From Lysobacterales bacterium (GTDB taxonomy: Bacteria > Pseudomonadota > Gammaproteobacteria > Xanthomonadales > SZUA-5): 64,000 nucleotides of DNA. The translations under genes were made by a program, and so were the position numbers. The notes under the pieces are model-generated. The model saw nothing but the letters and a program-made list of their open reading frames with translations. It was not told the origin of the DNA and made no database searches. Location of the stretch: contig JALHRS010000010.1 in the NCBI GenBank assembly GCA_022841325.1, forward strand, positions 1 to 64,000. The letters are read 5' to 3'. Within the stretch, counting starts at the first letter, position 1, and every line of letters begins with the position of its first letter. Shown one piece after another: positions 9,177 to 17,638 of this stretch.

Positions 9177-9508
9177 CAGTCAGGCCATCTCCGCAAGCTG
9201 GCCGCTGATCATACCTGTCGTGGTTTGGATCGCCCCGGGCATCACTGAGGGACGAACCGACGATACCGTTTCGCGGCTACCGCCCGCACAGCGCTGCGCG
9301 CTTGCGGGCTACAAGAGCCGGGGATTCGCTTTCCGTAGCCCGTTGTGCCGCGCAGCGGCTCAGCGGGGCTTGTCACCAGCGCAAGAACCAAAGCCCAGCC
9401 AGAGCAGCGGAGCAAGCTCCGCTCTACCGAAGCTGCGGTGTACGAGGCCTTTGTAGTGCCGAGCTTGCTCGGCAGGATGTACCGGGCCAGCAACTGTCCG
9501 AATCCCGC
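9177..9508. other. Intergenic repeat region
   Basis: No gene is seen. It contains an R4-family element (about 9282-9369) and two perfect 8-bp-arm hairpins, AGCGGAGC/GCTCCGCT (9406-9423) and TGCCGAGC/GCTCGGCA (9457-9474). These lie between the end of the ABC permease gene and the start of the SGNH gene, both on the minus strand. Confidence 0.7.
9282..9369 (+). repeat. Repeat family R4, copy 1 (rearranged)
   Basis: The half CGTAGCCCG...GTGCCGCGCAGCGGCTC (from 9334) and the half containing GCGCTGCGCGC (from 9282) both occur. They also occur in the copies at 15009-15093 and 41470-41552, but in the opposite order here. Confidence 0.65.
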
Positions 9509-10735
9509 TCAATCGCTGCGCAGCGCCGCGATCGGATCCAGTTCCGCCGCCTGCCGCGCCGGATAGACACCAAATCCCAGCCCCACGGCCGCGCACACGG
9601 CGGCGGACAGCAGCACCGGGATCGGCGCCCAGGCCACCGGCCAGCCAGCAAAGGTGGCAATCAGATAGGCCAGCAGACCGCCGAAGGCCAGTCCCAGCAG
9701 CGCGCCGATGCCGCAGATCAGGGCGGTTTCACGCAGGAACTGATCGATGATGTGGCGCTTGCGGGCGCCGATGGCGCGCAGCAGTCCGATTTCCCGGCGG
9801 CGTTCCAGCACATTGGCGAGCATGATGTTCATGATGCCGATGCCGCCCACCAGCAGACTGACGCCGGCAATCGCGGCCATCACGAAGCGGAAGATGCGCT
9901 GGGTCTGCTGGTGCTGGCGATACAGCTGTGCCGGCACGATCAGGCTGTAATCGGCAATGCCGCCATGACGCTGATCGAGCAGGGCCGCCATCACCTGGGC
10001 GCCGCCGACGATCTGTTCGGGGTCGGCCACGCGCAGCCAGAAGCGATCGATCTCGTCCTCCATCGGCTGGAAGCGCAGACGTTCGCGGGCGCTGGCCAGC
10101 GGCACGAACACGCGATTGGCCTCCAGTCCCAGTTGCACGCCTTCGAACTGGTCCTTGGCCAGATCGCGGTCGGCAAGCACCCCGACCACCTCAAACCAGG
10201 CGTGGTTGATCTTGACCCACTGCCCCAGCGCCGAACCCTGCGGAAACAGGCTGCGGGCGGCCTGATAACCGAGCACTGCCACCGCTTTCAGGGCGTCCTC
10301 ATCGGCATTGCTGAGCGCACGGCCCTGATCCACCTTCAGACTGGCCAGATCAAAGTAGTTGGCCGACACCGCACTGGCCTGGACATCACCGCTGCCCTGA
10401 TCGCTGTAGACCTGATGGGTGCGGATTTCCTTCTCGGCGGCGATGGCGTCGGCACCGGGCACCACCGCCAGCGCCGCATCGGCATCGGCGCGGGTCAGTC
10501 CCAGACTGCGCAGGCGCACCTCGCGCAGGGCCTCGCTGTCCTGCGGCAGCGCGCGCACGATCAGATTGCGCAGGCCCAGGCCTTCGACCAGCGACAGCGC
10601 CTCCTGACGCGAGCCCTCACCGACGCCGAGCATGGCGACGATGCTGCCGACGCCGAAGATCAGTCCCAGCAAGGTCAGGCCGGTACGCAGCTTGCGCCGA
10701 CCCAATTCATCCAGTGCCTCACGCCAGACACTCAT
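9509..10735 (-). CDS. MacB/FtsX-type ABC transporter permease
   Basis: The 408-residue product has one N-terminal membrane helix (about 20-41), a large periplasmic domain (about 45-280) and three C-terminal helices (about 285-310, 335-365, 370-395). This is the standard MacB/LolE layout. The block NIMLANVLERRREIGLLRAIGA is the conserved FtsX-domain signature after the second helix. It is the last gene of a four-gene operon with a separate ATPase and two adaptors, and its ATG overlaps the preceding stop by 4 bp. It probably exports a small molecule, peptide or lipid through mechanotransmission; the substrate is unknown. Confidence 0.92.
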   Translation of the reverse strand: MSVWREALDELGRRKLRTGLTLLGLIFGVGSIVAMLGVGEGSRQEALSLVEGLGLRNLIVRALPQDSEALREVRLRSLGLTRADADAALAVVPGADAIAAEKEIRTHQVYSDQGSGDVQASAVSANYFDLASLKVDQGRALSNADEDALKAVAVLGYQAARSLFPQGSALGQWVKINHAWFEVVGVLADRDLAKDQFEGVQLGLEANRVFVPLASARERLRFQPMEDEIDRFWLRVADPEQIVGGAQVMAALLDQRHGGIADYSLIVPAQLYRQHQQTQRIFRFVMAAIAGVSLLVGGIGIMNIMLANVLERRREIGLLRAIGARKRHIIDQFLRETALICGIGALLGLAFGGLLAYLIATFAGWPVAWAPIPVLLSAAVCAAVGLGFGVYPARQAAELDPIAALRSD

Positions 10736-11940
10736 GCGGCGGGCTCGCTCTTCGGGGTCAGAATCACGGCATCACCGGGTGCCAGTCCCTCCAGAATCTG
10801 GCTGCGGGCCAGACCGCGCTCGCCCAGACGCACCGGCCGGCGCACGCGCTGACCGTCCTCCCAGACTTCGACCAGGCTCTCGCCGCCTTCGGTCAGCAGC
10901 GCGATATTCGGCACCGAAATTCCGACTTCGGTGCGTACCGCATAGATGCGTGCCACCAGCGACTGGCCGGGCACCAGGCCCAGTGCCGCGACCTGATCCT
11001 TGGGCACCTTGGCACGCATGCGCAGGTACTTGATCGGGTTCTGGCGACTGATGGCCTGCGCCGCGGCTGCTACCCAGCTGACTTCTGAGCTGAAGCTCTG
11101 ATCGGGCCGGCCCAGCGGATGCAACTCGACCGCCGCCCCCACCTTGACGCCGGCGGCATCGATCTGGGTCAGCGCGAACTGCACCTCCAGTTCGCTGGCA
11201 TCGGGCAGGCTGCCGAAATCATTACCAGCCCAGAGCGCCGCGCCGACGCGCGGCTTCTCGCCCGACCAATCGGCATTGAGCATGAACACCCCGTCGTTGG
11301 GCGCGATCAGCTCCAGCGCCGCCAGATCAGCCTCGCGCACCTGCGCGGTCTGCTGCTGGCTGGCGCGCTGGCTGTCGAGTACCGCCAGTTCGGCGGACCC
11401 GCGCTCACCGGTCTGATCGCGCTTCCAGCCGAGAAAGCCCTTCTTCTCGCCGAGGAAGGCCTGATCCTGCACCGCATCCAGCAATTCGTTGCGGGCAAAG
11501 AAATCCATGTCGGCGTCGGCATAGCGCGAGGCGATGCCCAGATCAGTGTCGACCTGCGCCAGATCGGCATCGATCCTGGCCGAGCCGGTCGCCAGTTCGG
11601 CCAGCTTTCCCTGCCGCGCCAGGGCGTTGCGCAGCAGATTGGCGCGTGCCTCCTGCAGGTCGAGCTTGCCCTGGGGCGCCGCGAAGCGGGCGATGGTCTG
11701 ACCCTGCTTGACGAAGCTGCCCTCGGGCGCCATCCACAGCAGCTGACGCCGGGCCCATTGCGTGCCGGGCACGTTCAGCGGCGTCGATCTGGCCGCGCGC
11801 AGCTCACCCTGCGCTTCCACCCGCAATTCCAGCGGCGCCGACACCACGGTCTCGACCGGCGGGGCCGTATCCGGGGCATCGCTGCACGCAGTCAGTCCCG
11901 CCACTGCAGACAGCAGACCGACCTTCAGCAAGGATCTCAT
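10732..11940 (-). CDS. Periplasmic adaptor (HlyD/RND-MFP family) lipoprotein
   Basis: The ATG at 11940 is chosen because it overlaps the upstream stop (ATGA) and gives a lipoprotein signal (MRSLLKVGLLSAVAGLTAC, Cys19). The open frame extends far upstream but lies antiphase to the previous gene. The 402-residue product has the adaptor order: half barrel-sandwich (about 50-90), coiled coil (about 90-210), second half, beta-barrel, and a membrane-proximal domain ending near the C-terminus. It should link the inner-membrane permease to an outer-membrane channel, which is not encoded here. The segment GVFMLNADWSGEKPRVG resembles two segments in the neighbouring larger adaptor. Confidence 0.85.
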   Translation of the reverse strand: MRSLLKVGLLSAVAGLTACSDAPDTAPPVETVVSAPLELRVEAQGELRAARSTPLNVPGTQWARRQLLWMAPEGSFVKQGQTIARFAAPQGKLDLQEARANLLRNALARQGKLAELATGSARIDADLAQVDTDLGIASRYADADMDFFARNELLDAVQDQAFLGEKKGFLGWKRDQTGERGSAELAVLDSQRASQQQTAQVREADLAALELIAPNDGVFMLNADWSGEKPRVGAALWAGNDFGSLPDASELEVQFALTQIDAAGVKVGAAVELHPLGRPDQSFSSEVSWVAAAAQAISRQNPIKYLRMRAKVPKDQVAALGLVPGQSLVARIYAVRTEVGISVPNIALLTEGGESLVEVWEDGQRVRRPVRLGERGLARSQILEGLAPGDAVILTPKSEPAA

Positions 11941-13988
11941 GTGGGCTTGACCTCCAGATCTACTCGCACCGGCAGCCCGGGCTTCAGCTTGGCGCCTTCC
12001 GGTATGCGCTCCAGATCGATGCGCACGTCGACCACGGGGATCGGATTGGCCCGTGAGCGCGAACGCACCACCCGGCCAATTTCCTGCACCGTGCCCGACA
12101 GCGCCGACACCGCCCCGCCCTCGACACTGACCTGCACCTTCTGTCCGATCTGCACGCGCTCGATCTGCCGCTCGGGTACCTGCATGCTCACGGCCAGCCG
12201 AGACAGATCGGGAATCTGGGCGACCGCCATGCCGCGGAACACGCTGGAGCCGACATCGAACTTCTCGCCCTGCCAGTTGCTCAGGTGCAGCATCACGCCG
12301 GCACGCGGCGCCTTGATGCTGAGCGCACCCAGGCCGGCGCTGAGCGTGGCCACTTCCTGTTCCAGCAGATCGACACCGGCTTCCAGTTCCTCGCGCTCGG
12401 CCTGGCGCTGCCGTGCCGCAAGTGCTTCGCGGCGGGTCACGATATCCATCTCGGCCTCGGCCTGGACCCGCTCGATCGCCAGCTTGCGATAGGCCATCGC
12501 CGACAGCAGCGTGGCCGGCTGCGAGGCCTTGCGCCGCGCCTTCTCCAGCGCCGCCGCCTGCTCGGCGGTGGCGATACGCTCGGTACGTTCGCGTTCGGCC
12601 AGCTCCAGCCGCAGGCGCTCCAGCTGTGAGCGTTTTTCGTTGAGGCTGCCCTGCTTCTCGGCCAGCTGCCGCATCAGATCGCTGCCATCGAACTCGGCGA
12701 CCACCTGGCCCTCGGTCACGGCGCTGCCATCCGGCACCAGCTGGGTCAGTGTCAGCTGCCACAGATTTTCGATGGCCGGCGGCGAAATGGCGCTGGATTC
12801 CAGCGCAACGATCTCGCCCTCGAAACGACGGGTAGCCGCCAGCTCGAACGCCGCTGGCGTTGGCGAGGCCTCACCCTTGACCACGCGCACGCTGCTGCCC
12901 GAGCGCAGCGGCAGCTTGAAGCTCTCGGGTAGCTCGATGTCGATCTGGAAATAGCGTCCCTCACCCCATTCGGCCTTGGCCTGCGGTGCGCCGGCAATCC
13001 GCGAGATCTGCGCGCTTTGCACCGTACCCGGCGCCGAGTCGAAATACAGCTGCACCGGATCGCCAACGCTGAAAGCGCGACGGTCGACTTCCAGCGCGTA
13101 GGCGCGCACACCCAGACGCGCCTGACCGGCGCCGATCACATCACCGACGCGCTGGCCGGGGTAGCTCGACGAACCCTCGTCGAAACGAGTGCCGCGCCAT
13201 TTGTCGAATCCATGCACGACCACGCCAGCGCGCTCGGCGCGGACTTCCGAGGCGTGGGCCTGGGCTTCCCAGTAGGCGATCTTCTCGTCGAACTGCGCCA
13301 GTTCGATCTGCCGATCGTCGCGACGCCGGGTCACGGCGGTGACTGCCGCCTGCCACTCGTTGCGTGCGACCTCAAGCTCGCGCTCGGCCTGCTGCAAGGC
13401 GCCGCGATAACGATCGAAGTCGAGCGCCGCCAGATGTTCCCTGGGAATGGCCGCATCGATCCTGGCCTTGTCCAGCGTCGCTTCGGAGGTCCGCAGCTTG
13501 CGCTCGGCATCGATGGCGGTCACCTCCAGCGCCGCCACCTCCTTGTCGGCCCGTGCCGCCGCCTGCAGGCGCTCCGACTTGAACTGACGGCTGTTGCTGG
13601 CCGCCTGGCCACCGTCGATGCTCAGCACCACATCGCCCTCGCGCACCGTCTCGCCTTCGGCCACGAAGCTGCGCAGCACCACCGGCGAGGAATCGGAAGG
13701 CGGCGTCAGGATCGGCTGCGCGTCCAGCGCGTAGATCTCGCCGCTGATGACCGCCGGACTGGTGCCTGGCTGGGCCATCACCGCGCCGCTGAGCACCACC
13801 ATCAGCAGGAACCATCGCGGACGGAGTCCGCTCCCACAGTAGGGCGGGGGCAGGCGGCAGGGGGCGGGGGACCCACTCCGCCGCACGACCGACCTTGGTA
13901 GCGAGGTTGGGCCCGTGCCCCCTGCCCCGTGCCCCTGTCGCCTGGGCGAGGCCAGACGTCGCCAGCGCTGAAGAAATCGATCACTCAT
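11937..13988 (-). CDS. Large duplicated HlyD-type adaptor of the ABC exporter
   Basis: The ATG at 13988 lies one base after the ATPase stop; an upstream ATG at 14006 is possible. The product is 683 residues. A hydrophobic signal (WFLLMVVLSGAVMA, about 60-73) sits unusually deep, because the preceding 45 or so residues are encoded by a REP element and G-rich repeats (13815-13940). Two adaptor modules follow in tandem, each with a coiled coil and a similar hairpin block (GVVVHGFDKWRGTRFDEG and GVMLHLSNWQGEKFDVG). The protein may therefore act as a pre-fused dimer of adaptors. It belongs to the operon with the ATPase, lipoprotein adaptor and permease. The start is uncertain. Confidence 0.8.
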   Translation of the reverse strand: MSDRFLQRWRRLASPRRQGHGAGGTGPTSLPRSVVRRSGSPAPCRLPPPYCGSGLRPRWFLLMVVLSGAVMAQPGTSPAVISGEIYALDAQPILTPPSDSSPVVLRSFVAEGETVREGDVVLSIDGGQAASNSRQFKSERLQAAARADKEVAALEVTAIDAERKLRTSEATLDKARIDAAIPREHLAALDFDRYRGALQQAERELEVARNEWQAAVTAVTRRRDDRQIELAQFDEKIAYWEAQAHASEVRAERAGVVVHGFDKWRGTRFDEGSSSYPGQRVGDVIGAGQARLGVRAYALEVDRRAFSVGDPVQLYFDSAPGTVQSAQISRIAGAPQAKAEWGEGRYFQIDIELPESFKLPLRSGSSVRVVKGEASPTPAAFELAATRRFEGEIVALESSAISPPAIENLWQLTLTQLVPDGSAVTEGQVVAEFDGSDLMRQLAEKQGSLNEKRSQLERLRLELAERERTERIATAEQAAALEKARRKASQPATLLSAMAYRKLAIERVQAEAEMDIVTRREALAARQRQAEREELEAGVDLLEQEVATLSAGLGALSIKAPRAGVMLHLSNWQGEKFDVGSSVFRGMAVAQIPDLSRLAVSMQVPERQIERVQIGQKVQVSVEGGAVSALSGTVQEIGRVVRSRSRANPIPVVDVRIDLERIPEGAKLKPGLPVRVDLEVKPT
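13815..13838 (-). repeat. REP element inside an adaptor coding frame
   Basis: TCGCGG and CCGCTCCCACA flank a 7-bp centre, matching the other REP copies in the window. A G-rich heptamer-like stretch (about 13846-13940) adjoins it. Both lie in the open frame of the adaptor gene, just upstream of its signal-peptide core. Confidence 0.8.
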
Positions 13989-13989
13989 T

Positions 13990-14667
13990 TCAGCCACGAG
14001 CATCATCCCTCTCGATCACGCCATCGCGCAGCTGCACATGCCGCAGCGCCCGCGCCGCGACTTCGGCGTCGTGGGTCACCAGCACAATGGTCTGGCCCTC
14101 CGCATGCAGTTCGTCGAACAGTCCCAGCACATCAGCGGCGCTGCGCGAATCGAGATTGCCGGTGGGCTCATCGGCCAACAGCACCGCCGGCTGCCGGATC
14201 AGCGCCCGGGCAATGGCAGCGCGCTGCTGCTGGCCACCGGACAACTCGCTGGGCCGATGACCCAGGCGTTCGTTCAAGCCGACCCGATCGAGCAGCGCCC
14301 GGGCGCGCGCTTCCGCCTGCGGGTCGGGCGCATCAGCAAAGCGCAAGGGCAAGAGCACATTCTCGAGCACGCTCAAGCGCGGCAACAGGAAGAAACTCTG
14401 GAAGACAAAACCGATCTGGCGATTGCGCAATCCGCTGATGCGGTCATCGGCCAGCGTAGCCACGTCGGTGCCATCGAGCAGATAGTGACCACTGCTGGGC
14501 CTGTCCAGACAGCCGATCAGGTTCAGCAGGCTGGACTTGCCCGAACCCGAAGGCCCGGTAATGGCGACGAACTCACCAGCGCCGATGCGCAGATCAATGC
14601 CTGCCAGCGCCATCACCGTGGTGCTGCCCATCTGATAGCGGCGCGTCAGCGACTTGAGTTCAATCAT
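13990..14667 (-). CDS. ABC transporter ATPase (LolD/MacB-N family)
   Basis: The 225-residue product starts MIELKSLTRRYQMG. The frame continues upstream, but only this ATG gives the family N-terminus. Walker A is GPSGSGKSS (about 38-46), the Q-loop is VFQSFFLLPRLSV, the signature is LSGGQQQR (about 142-149), Walker B is AVLLADEPTGNLDS, and the H-loop is LVTHD. It powers the exporter encoded by the three genes that follow on the same strand. Length and motifs are typical for the family. It is the first gene of the operon. Confidence 0.93.
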   Translation of the reverse strand: MIELKSLTRRYQMGSTTVMALAGIDLRIGAGEFVAITGPSGSGKSSLLNLIGCLDRPSSGHYLLDGTDVATLADDRISGLRNRQIGFVFQSFFLLPRLSVLENVLLPLRFADAPDPQAEARARALLDRVGLNERLGHRPSELSGGQQQRAAIARALIRQPAVLLADEPTGNLDSRSAADVLGLFDELHAEGQTIVLVTHDAEVAARALRHVQLRDGVIERDDARG

Positions 14668-14761
14668 CCGTGATCGAGGCCATCTGAGTTTCGCAGGGAG
14701 GATTGGATAGTGCTCGGCCTGCAAAGTTCCTGCAGGCGCGTGACTTCCGTACACCATTGAA

Positions 14762-14937
14762 GTGCCGGGTGCGGCTGGATACCGAGTCGTCGCAGCCCGA
14801 TTCCGCCGGAGTTCTACCCCAAACTTCCGGTCCCTGGCACCCGGGCGGTGTTCTCCGCCCGTCACCCCAATGCCGACGGAGAATTGATGACGCTGGACCT
14901 CAGCGGCGACAGCCTGTTCCAGTGGGGGATGGAATAG
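14762..14937 (+). pseudogene. Possible 3' gene remnant
   Basis: One short open stretch reads KLPVPGTRAVFSARHPN then ADGELMTLDLSGDSLFQWGM before TAG at 14935-14937. Composition looks protein-like, but there is no start codon and a stop lies just upstream. It may be the tail of a decayed gene; it could also be chance. Confidence 0.25.
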
Positions 14938-15008
14938 GCGAGCGGGTCGAGGATGCGCACGCACGCCGGGACATTTGGGCCGCTCTAGGACGAGCACAAG
15001 GCCGCATG

Positions 15009-15093
15009 GCGTATCCCGAGGTGCGCGCAGCGCTTACCGGGCGATGACGGCAAAGAACCCCGCTGAGCCGCTGCGCGGCACAACGGGCTACGC
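15009..15093 (-). repeat. Repeat family R4, copy 2
   Basis: This stretch is the reverse complement of the 41470-41552 copy over its full length, with scattered mismatches. Shared blocks are GTGCGCGCAGCGCT, CCGGGCG and GAGCCGCTGCGCGGCACA. Confidence 0.75.
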
Positions 15094-15240
15094 GCAATCG
15101 GCGGATTCACCGCTCGTGGGCAGTTTCATGCCAACACAGGTGACTCGCAATGACATCGGGGAGCCGCTGCGTGGCACCCTCGGCCTAGCTTTCAAGCGGC
15201 GGTTACGCAGCCCGATCAAGGACCGGGCTGCGTGGACTGA

Positions 15241-16080
15241 TCAGCGCGAGCTGATGCTCTGTCGACCGATGACCACCAGGCCGAGCGCCAGCAGCAGACC
15301 GATCAGCATCGAATTGAAGCCCATCCCACCCACCGGCACGGCGACATTGGCCACTTGCACCTGAGCGCCGAAAGCGAGGCTGTCGATCAGTTCACCGCTG
15401 CCGCCTATGCCTTCGACTTCCATGCGGGCCACCGGCACCGGGCTGATGAATCCGACGAAGACCGCAACGTTGCCGGCAGTAGTCGAATAGTTCAAGGTGT
15501 CGATCAGCGCATTGGCGGCATCGTACAAACGTACGCTCACGCCGGTAACGCCGCGGGTTCCCCCACCTGAGCCGCTATAGGCATTGAAGGCCATCGCGTT
15601 GACGTTGGCCTCGCTCGGTCTAACGATGGTGTAGTCGGCAAAGGTGATGGCACCGACCACGGCGGTCGGCTGGCCAATGAAGCCATCGCCCAACACCACC
15701 AGCGGTGTAGCCGGCCCGCCCTCCCCGCCAGTAGGGGCTACGCCATTGGTGATCTGGAAACCGGGGATGAGGTCGCCCGGTTCAAAGCAATCATCATTCG
15801 ACAGGCTCGACATCGGCGATTCGCAGGCATTCAGCCCATTCGGTCCGGTCAGACCGCCGTCGAAGTTCTCCAGGATCAGCACGCCACTCGCCGCCAGCCA
15901 GTCGGCCCGCGTGGTGAAGGTGGTGACCACGGTGCCGCGACTGCTGGCCACCGGAGTGCCCGCCCCTGTGGCATCCGGACGCCCGGCGGCGACCCAGGAG
16001 GGATAATCGACCACCTGCGCCGAGGCGGAAGTGGCCATCAGAGCGAGCGCGGCTACCGGCAACAAACGACGCAGCGTCAT
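15241..16080 (-). CDS. Exported protein with C-terminal membrane-anchor/sorting-type tail
   Basis: The ATG at 16080 follows AAGGAC at good spacing; earlier codons in the frame have no ribosome site. The product is 279 residues with a signal peptide ending SASA (about residue 21). The mature part is low in charge and probably beta-rich, with segments such as RADWLAASGVLILENFDGGL resembling secreted proteins of unknown function that carry sorting tails. The C-terminus is P-V-G-G-M-G-F, a helix of about 17 hydrophobic residues, then GRQSISSR. That is the tripartite arrangement (motif, helix, basic end) of CTERM sorting signals, though it is not a standard PEP or IPTL motif. No processing enzyme is seen nearby. 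Confidence 0.75.
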   Translation of the reverse strand: MTLRRLLPVAALALMATSASAQVVDYPSWVAAGRPDATGAGTPVASSRGTVVTTFTTRADWLAASGVLILENFDGGLTGPNGLNACESPMSSLSNDDCFEPGDLIPGFQITNGVAPTGGEGGPATPLVVLGDGFIGQPTAVVGAITFADYTIVRPSEANVNAMAFNAYSGSGGGTRGVTGVSVRLYDAANALIDTLNYSTTAGNVAVFVGFISPVPVARMEVEGIGGSGELIDSLAFGAQVQVANVAVPVGGMGFNSMLIGLLLALGLVVIGRQSISSR

Positions 16081-16477
16081 ATCGAGTCCTTGGCTATGGC
16101 GTGAATGATCATCGAATGTTACCAGCCCGCTGACCCGATTTCGAGCAAAGGCTGGTCGAAAGTGCGCAAGATACTGGCAGTGCCGGGCGAGCTTGCCTAC
16201 ACGCCAACTCAGGTCCTGAGGACGGGCACCCGTGCGTCGCCGGTCGATCCCGACGGTAGCCGTCGGCCCTTCAGGCACCAGCCAGCCCGGCAAATGGAGC
16301 GGGCGATGACTCAAGCAGGGCGGCCGTTGCAAGCCTTCACCAGAACAACACAGAACGAGCACGGTATCGAAACACTGCCCTCGTCAACGTAGCCACTTGA
16401 AGTTGAATCCGTCGACACCCGTTCTGGTCTGCAGCCAGGGTCTCGAAATCAACAGGGCATCTGTGGAGCAATACACA
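16081..16477. other. Divergent intergenic region
   Basis: This gap of about 400 bp lies between the minus-strand sorting-tail protein and the plus-strand carbonic anhydrase. It should carry promoters for both. A small hairpin CGACGG/CCGTCG (about 16249-16263) is the only structure noticed. Confidence 0.5.
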
Positions 16478-17332
16478 ATGACTCAACTAACTAGCCGGTA
16501 CACCACACTGCTGGTCGCTGCGATGCTCTTGAGCGGTTGCGGCTCTGCGCCCACGCGGCCCGCGGCCACCGTCGCCGAACAGCCAGCGCCTACACCCAGC
16601 GCAGAAGGCGCGATCTGCACCGGCTTCGGCCCGCAGACCCCGCGCGACATCGACCAGCTTGGCGGCAGCAACCAGCGCCTGTTTTCGATGGCGCCGGACT
16701 ACGCCCATCTGAACCTGTGCAATGTGCACTTCCACAACAATGCCGAGCACAAGGCCAGGGACTTTTCGATCTACGCCGGCCCCGGCGACAAGGGCATGGG
16801 CGGCGGCTACCGCTGCAACATGAGCACCACGCTGTCAGCAGCCGAACTGAAAGCCCCGAGCGGCGATATCTGCCACGGACTCAAGCCCGGCGACACCATC
16901 GAGGTGCACTGGGTCTATTCCTCCTGCGAGGTGAAACCCGGCGCCACCCTGGGGGCCTGTCTGTCGGACAGCTGCGCCAATCCGCAACTGCGCGTGGAAA
17001 CCCAGGTCTTCACGCTGGTCAACGACAGCGCTGCCCTGAGCATGGACGCCTTCGACTACGGCAACACGGTCATCAACGGCTACCACCAGGCCAAGGCCTT
17101 GCCGCAGGGCACCGGCACACCCGTGCAGTTCCTGGGTTCCACCACCGGACCCAAGTACAACGACGCCTTGTGCTCGCCACTGCAGGTGTCCTGGAGCGTG
17201 CGCCCGATGTGCGCCAAGCTGGACATCAACAGCGTCGGCCGCTGGTGCGAGAGCAATGCCTTCGACGAAGACCACGCCCACGGCGTGCGTCAACTGGTGA
17301 CCGACCCACGGCTGCTGTCGGAAATCAAGTAG
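16478..17332 (+). CDS. Delta-class carbonic anhydrase, lipoprotein
   Basis: The ATG at 16478 has GGAG about 10 bases upstream and yields a lipoprotein signal (LLVAAMLLSGC, Cys21). The 284-residue product matches delta-class carbonic anhydrases. The segment CNVHFHNNAEH gives His84 and His86, EVHW gives His144 as third metal ligand, and Glu90 lies where the catalytic acid is expected. Several cysteines suggest disulfides in the periplasm. The reaction is reversible hydration of CO2 to bicarbonate on the periplasmic or outer-membrane side. It is a single gene with repeat DNA downstream. The family assignment comes from motif recognition, not a search. Confidence 0.82.
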   Translation: MTQLTSRYTTLLVAAMLLSGCGSAPTRPAATVAEQPAPTPSAEGAICTGFGPQTPRDIDQLGGSNQRLFSMAPDYAHLNLCNVHFHNNAEHKARDFSIYAGPGDKGMGGGYRCNMSTTLSAAELKAPSGDICHGLKPGDTIEVHWVYSSCEVKPGATLGACLSDSCANPQLRVETQVFTLVNDSAALSMDAFDYGNTVINGYHQAKALPQGTGTPVQFLGSTTGPKYNDALCSPLQVSWSVRPMCAKLDINSVGRWCESNAFDEDHAHGVRQLVTDPRLLSEIK

Positions 17333-17638
17333 GCCGGGAGTTGCGGTGAGCCAGCACGGCGACCAGGGTCGAAGCCGCCTTGAGGAGGGACGGGCGCCTG
17401 CGCGGCCGCCTTTGGTGGTCTGTCAGCCCAAATCGGCGCCGCAGCGCGGCGCCCTCCACAGCAGGCAACCGCGGCCGTCGGCGCGAAGTGCCCTGAGGCA
17501 CGACTCGATCCGCCGCGCGCCGGAGCCGCGCTACCTCACTCCGGCGCTTTTGGCCTTCGGTGAGTGGCGAACCAAGTCCCACGGCCTGCCAGCAAGCTTG
17601 CAGACATCGCTTTCGCGGCGCCTGCGTATGCTGCGCGC
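17333..17638. other. Intergenic repeat region
   Basis: This stretch holds R1 copy 2 and a further shared segment. The block CCGCGCGCCGGAGCCGCGCT (about 17512) recurs at about 41370, as does a CCGCGGCC(G/C)-GCGCGA block upstream of it. No gene is seen. Confidence 0.65.
17383..17460 (+). repeat. Palindromic repeat family R1, copy 2
   Basis: The ends are GGAGGGACGGGCGCC and GCGCGGCGCCCTCC, and the shared core is GCGGCGCCGCAGCGCGG. The centre differs from copies 1 and 3. Confidence 0.75.

Larger units (their letters stand above)
14668..15240. other. Intergenic region with repeat and possible gene remnant
   Basis: No intact gene is seen in 573 bp. It holds a possible 3' gene fragment (14762-14937) and an R4-family repeat (15009-15093). 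A shorter R4-like half (GAGCCGCTGCGTGGCACC, about 15161) follows. Confidence 0.6.

Noticed and set aside
9302..10852. 516-codon open frame on the + strand over the ABC permease
   Set aside because: The - strand encodes a textbook FtsX permease with translational coupling; the other frame has no family features.
14703..15047. 114-codon + strand frame in the intergenic region
   Set aside because: It has no ribosome site, runs into the R4 repeat, and its composition is unlike a protein.
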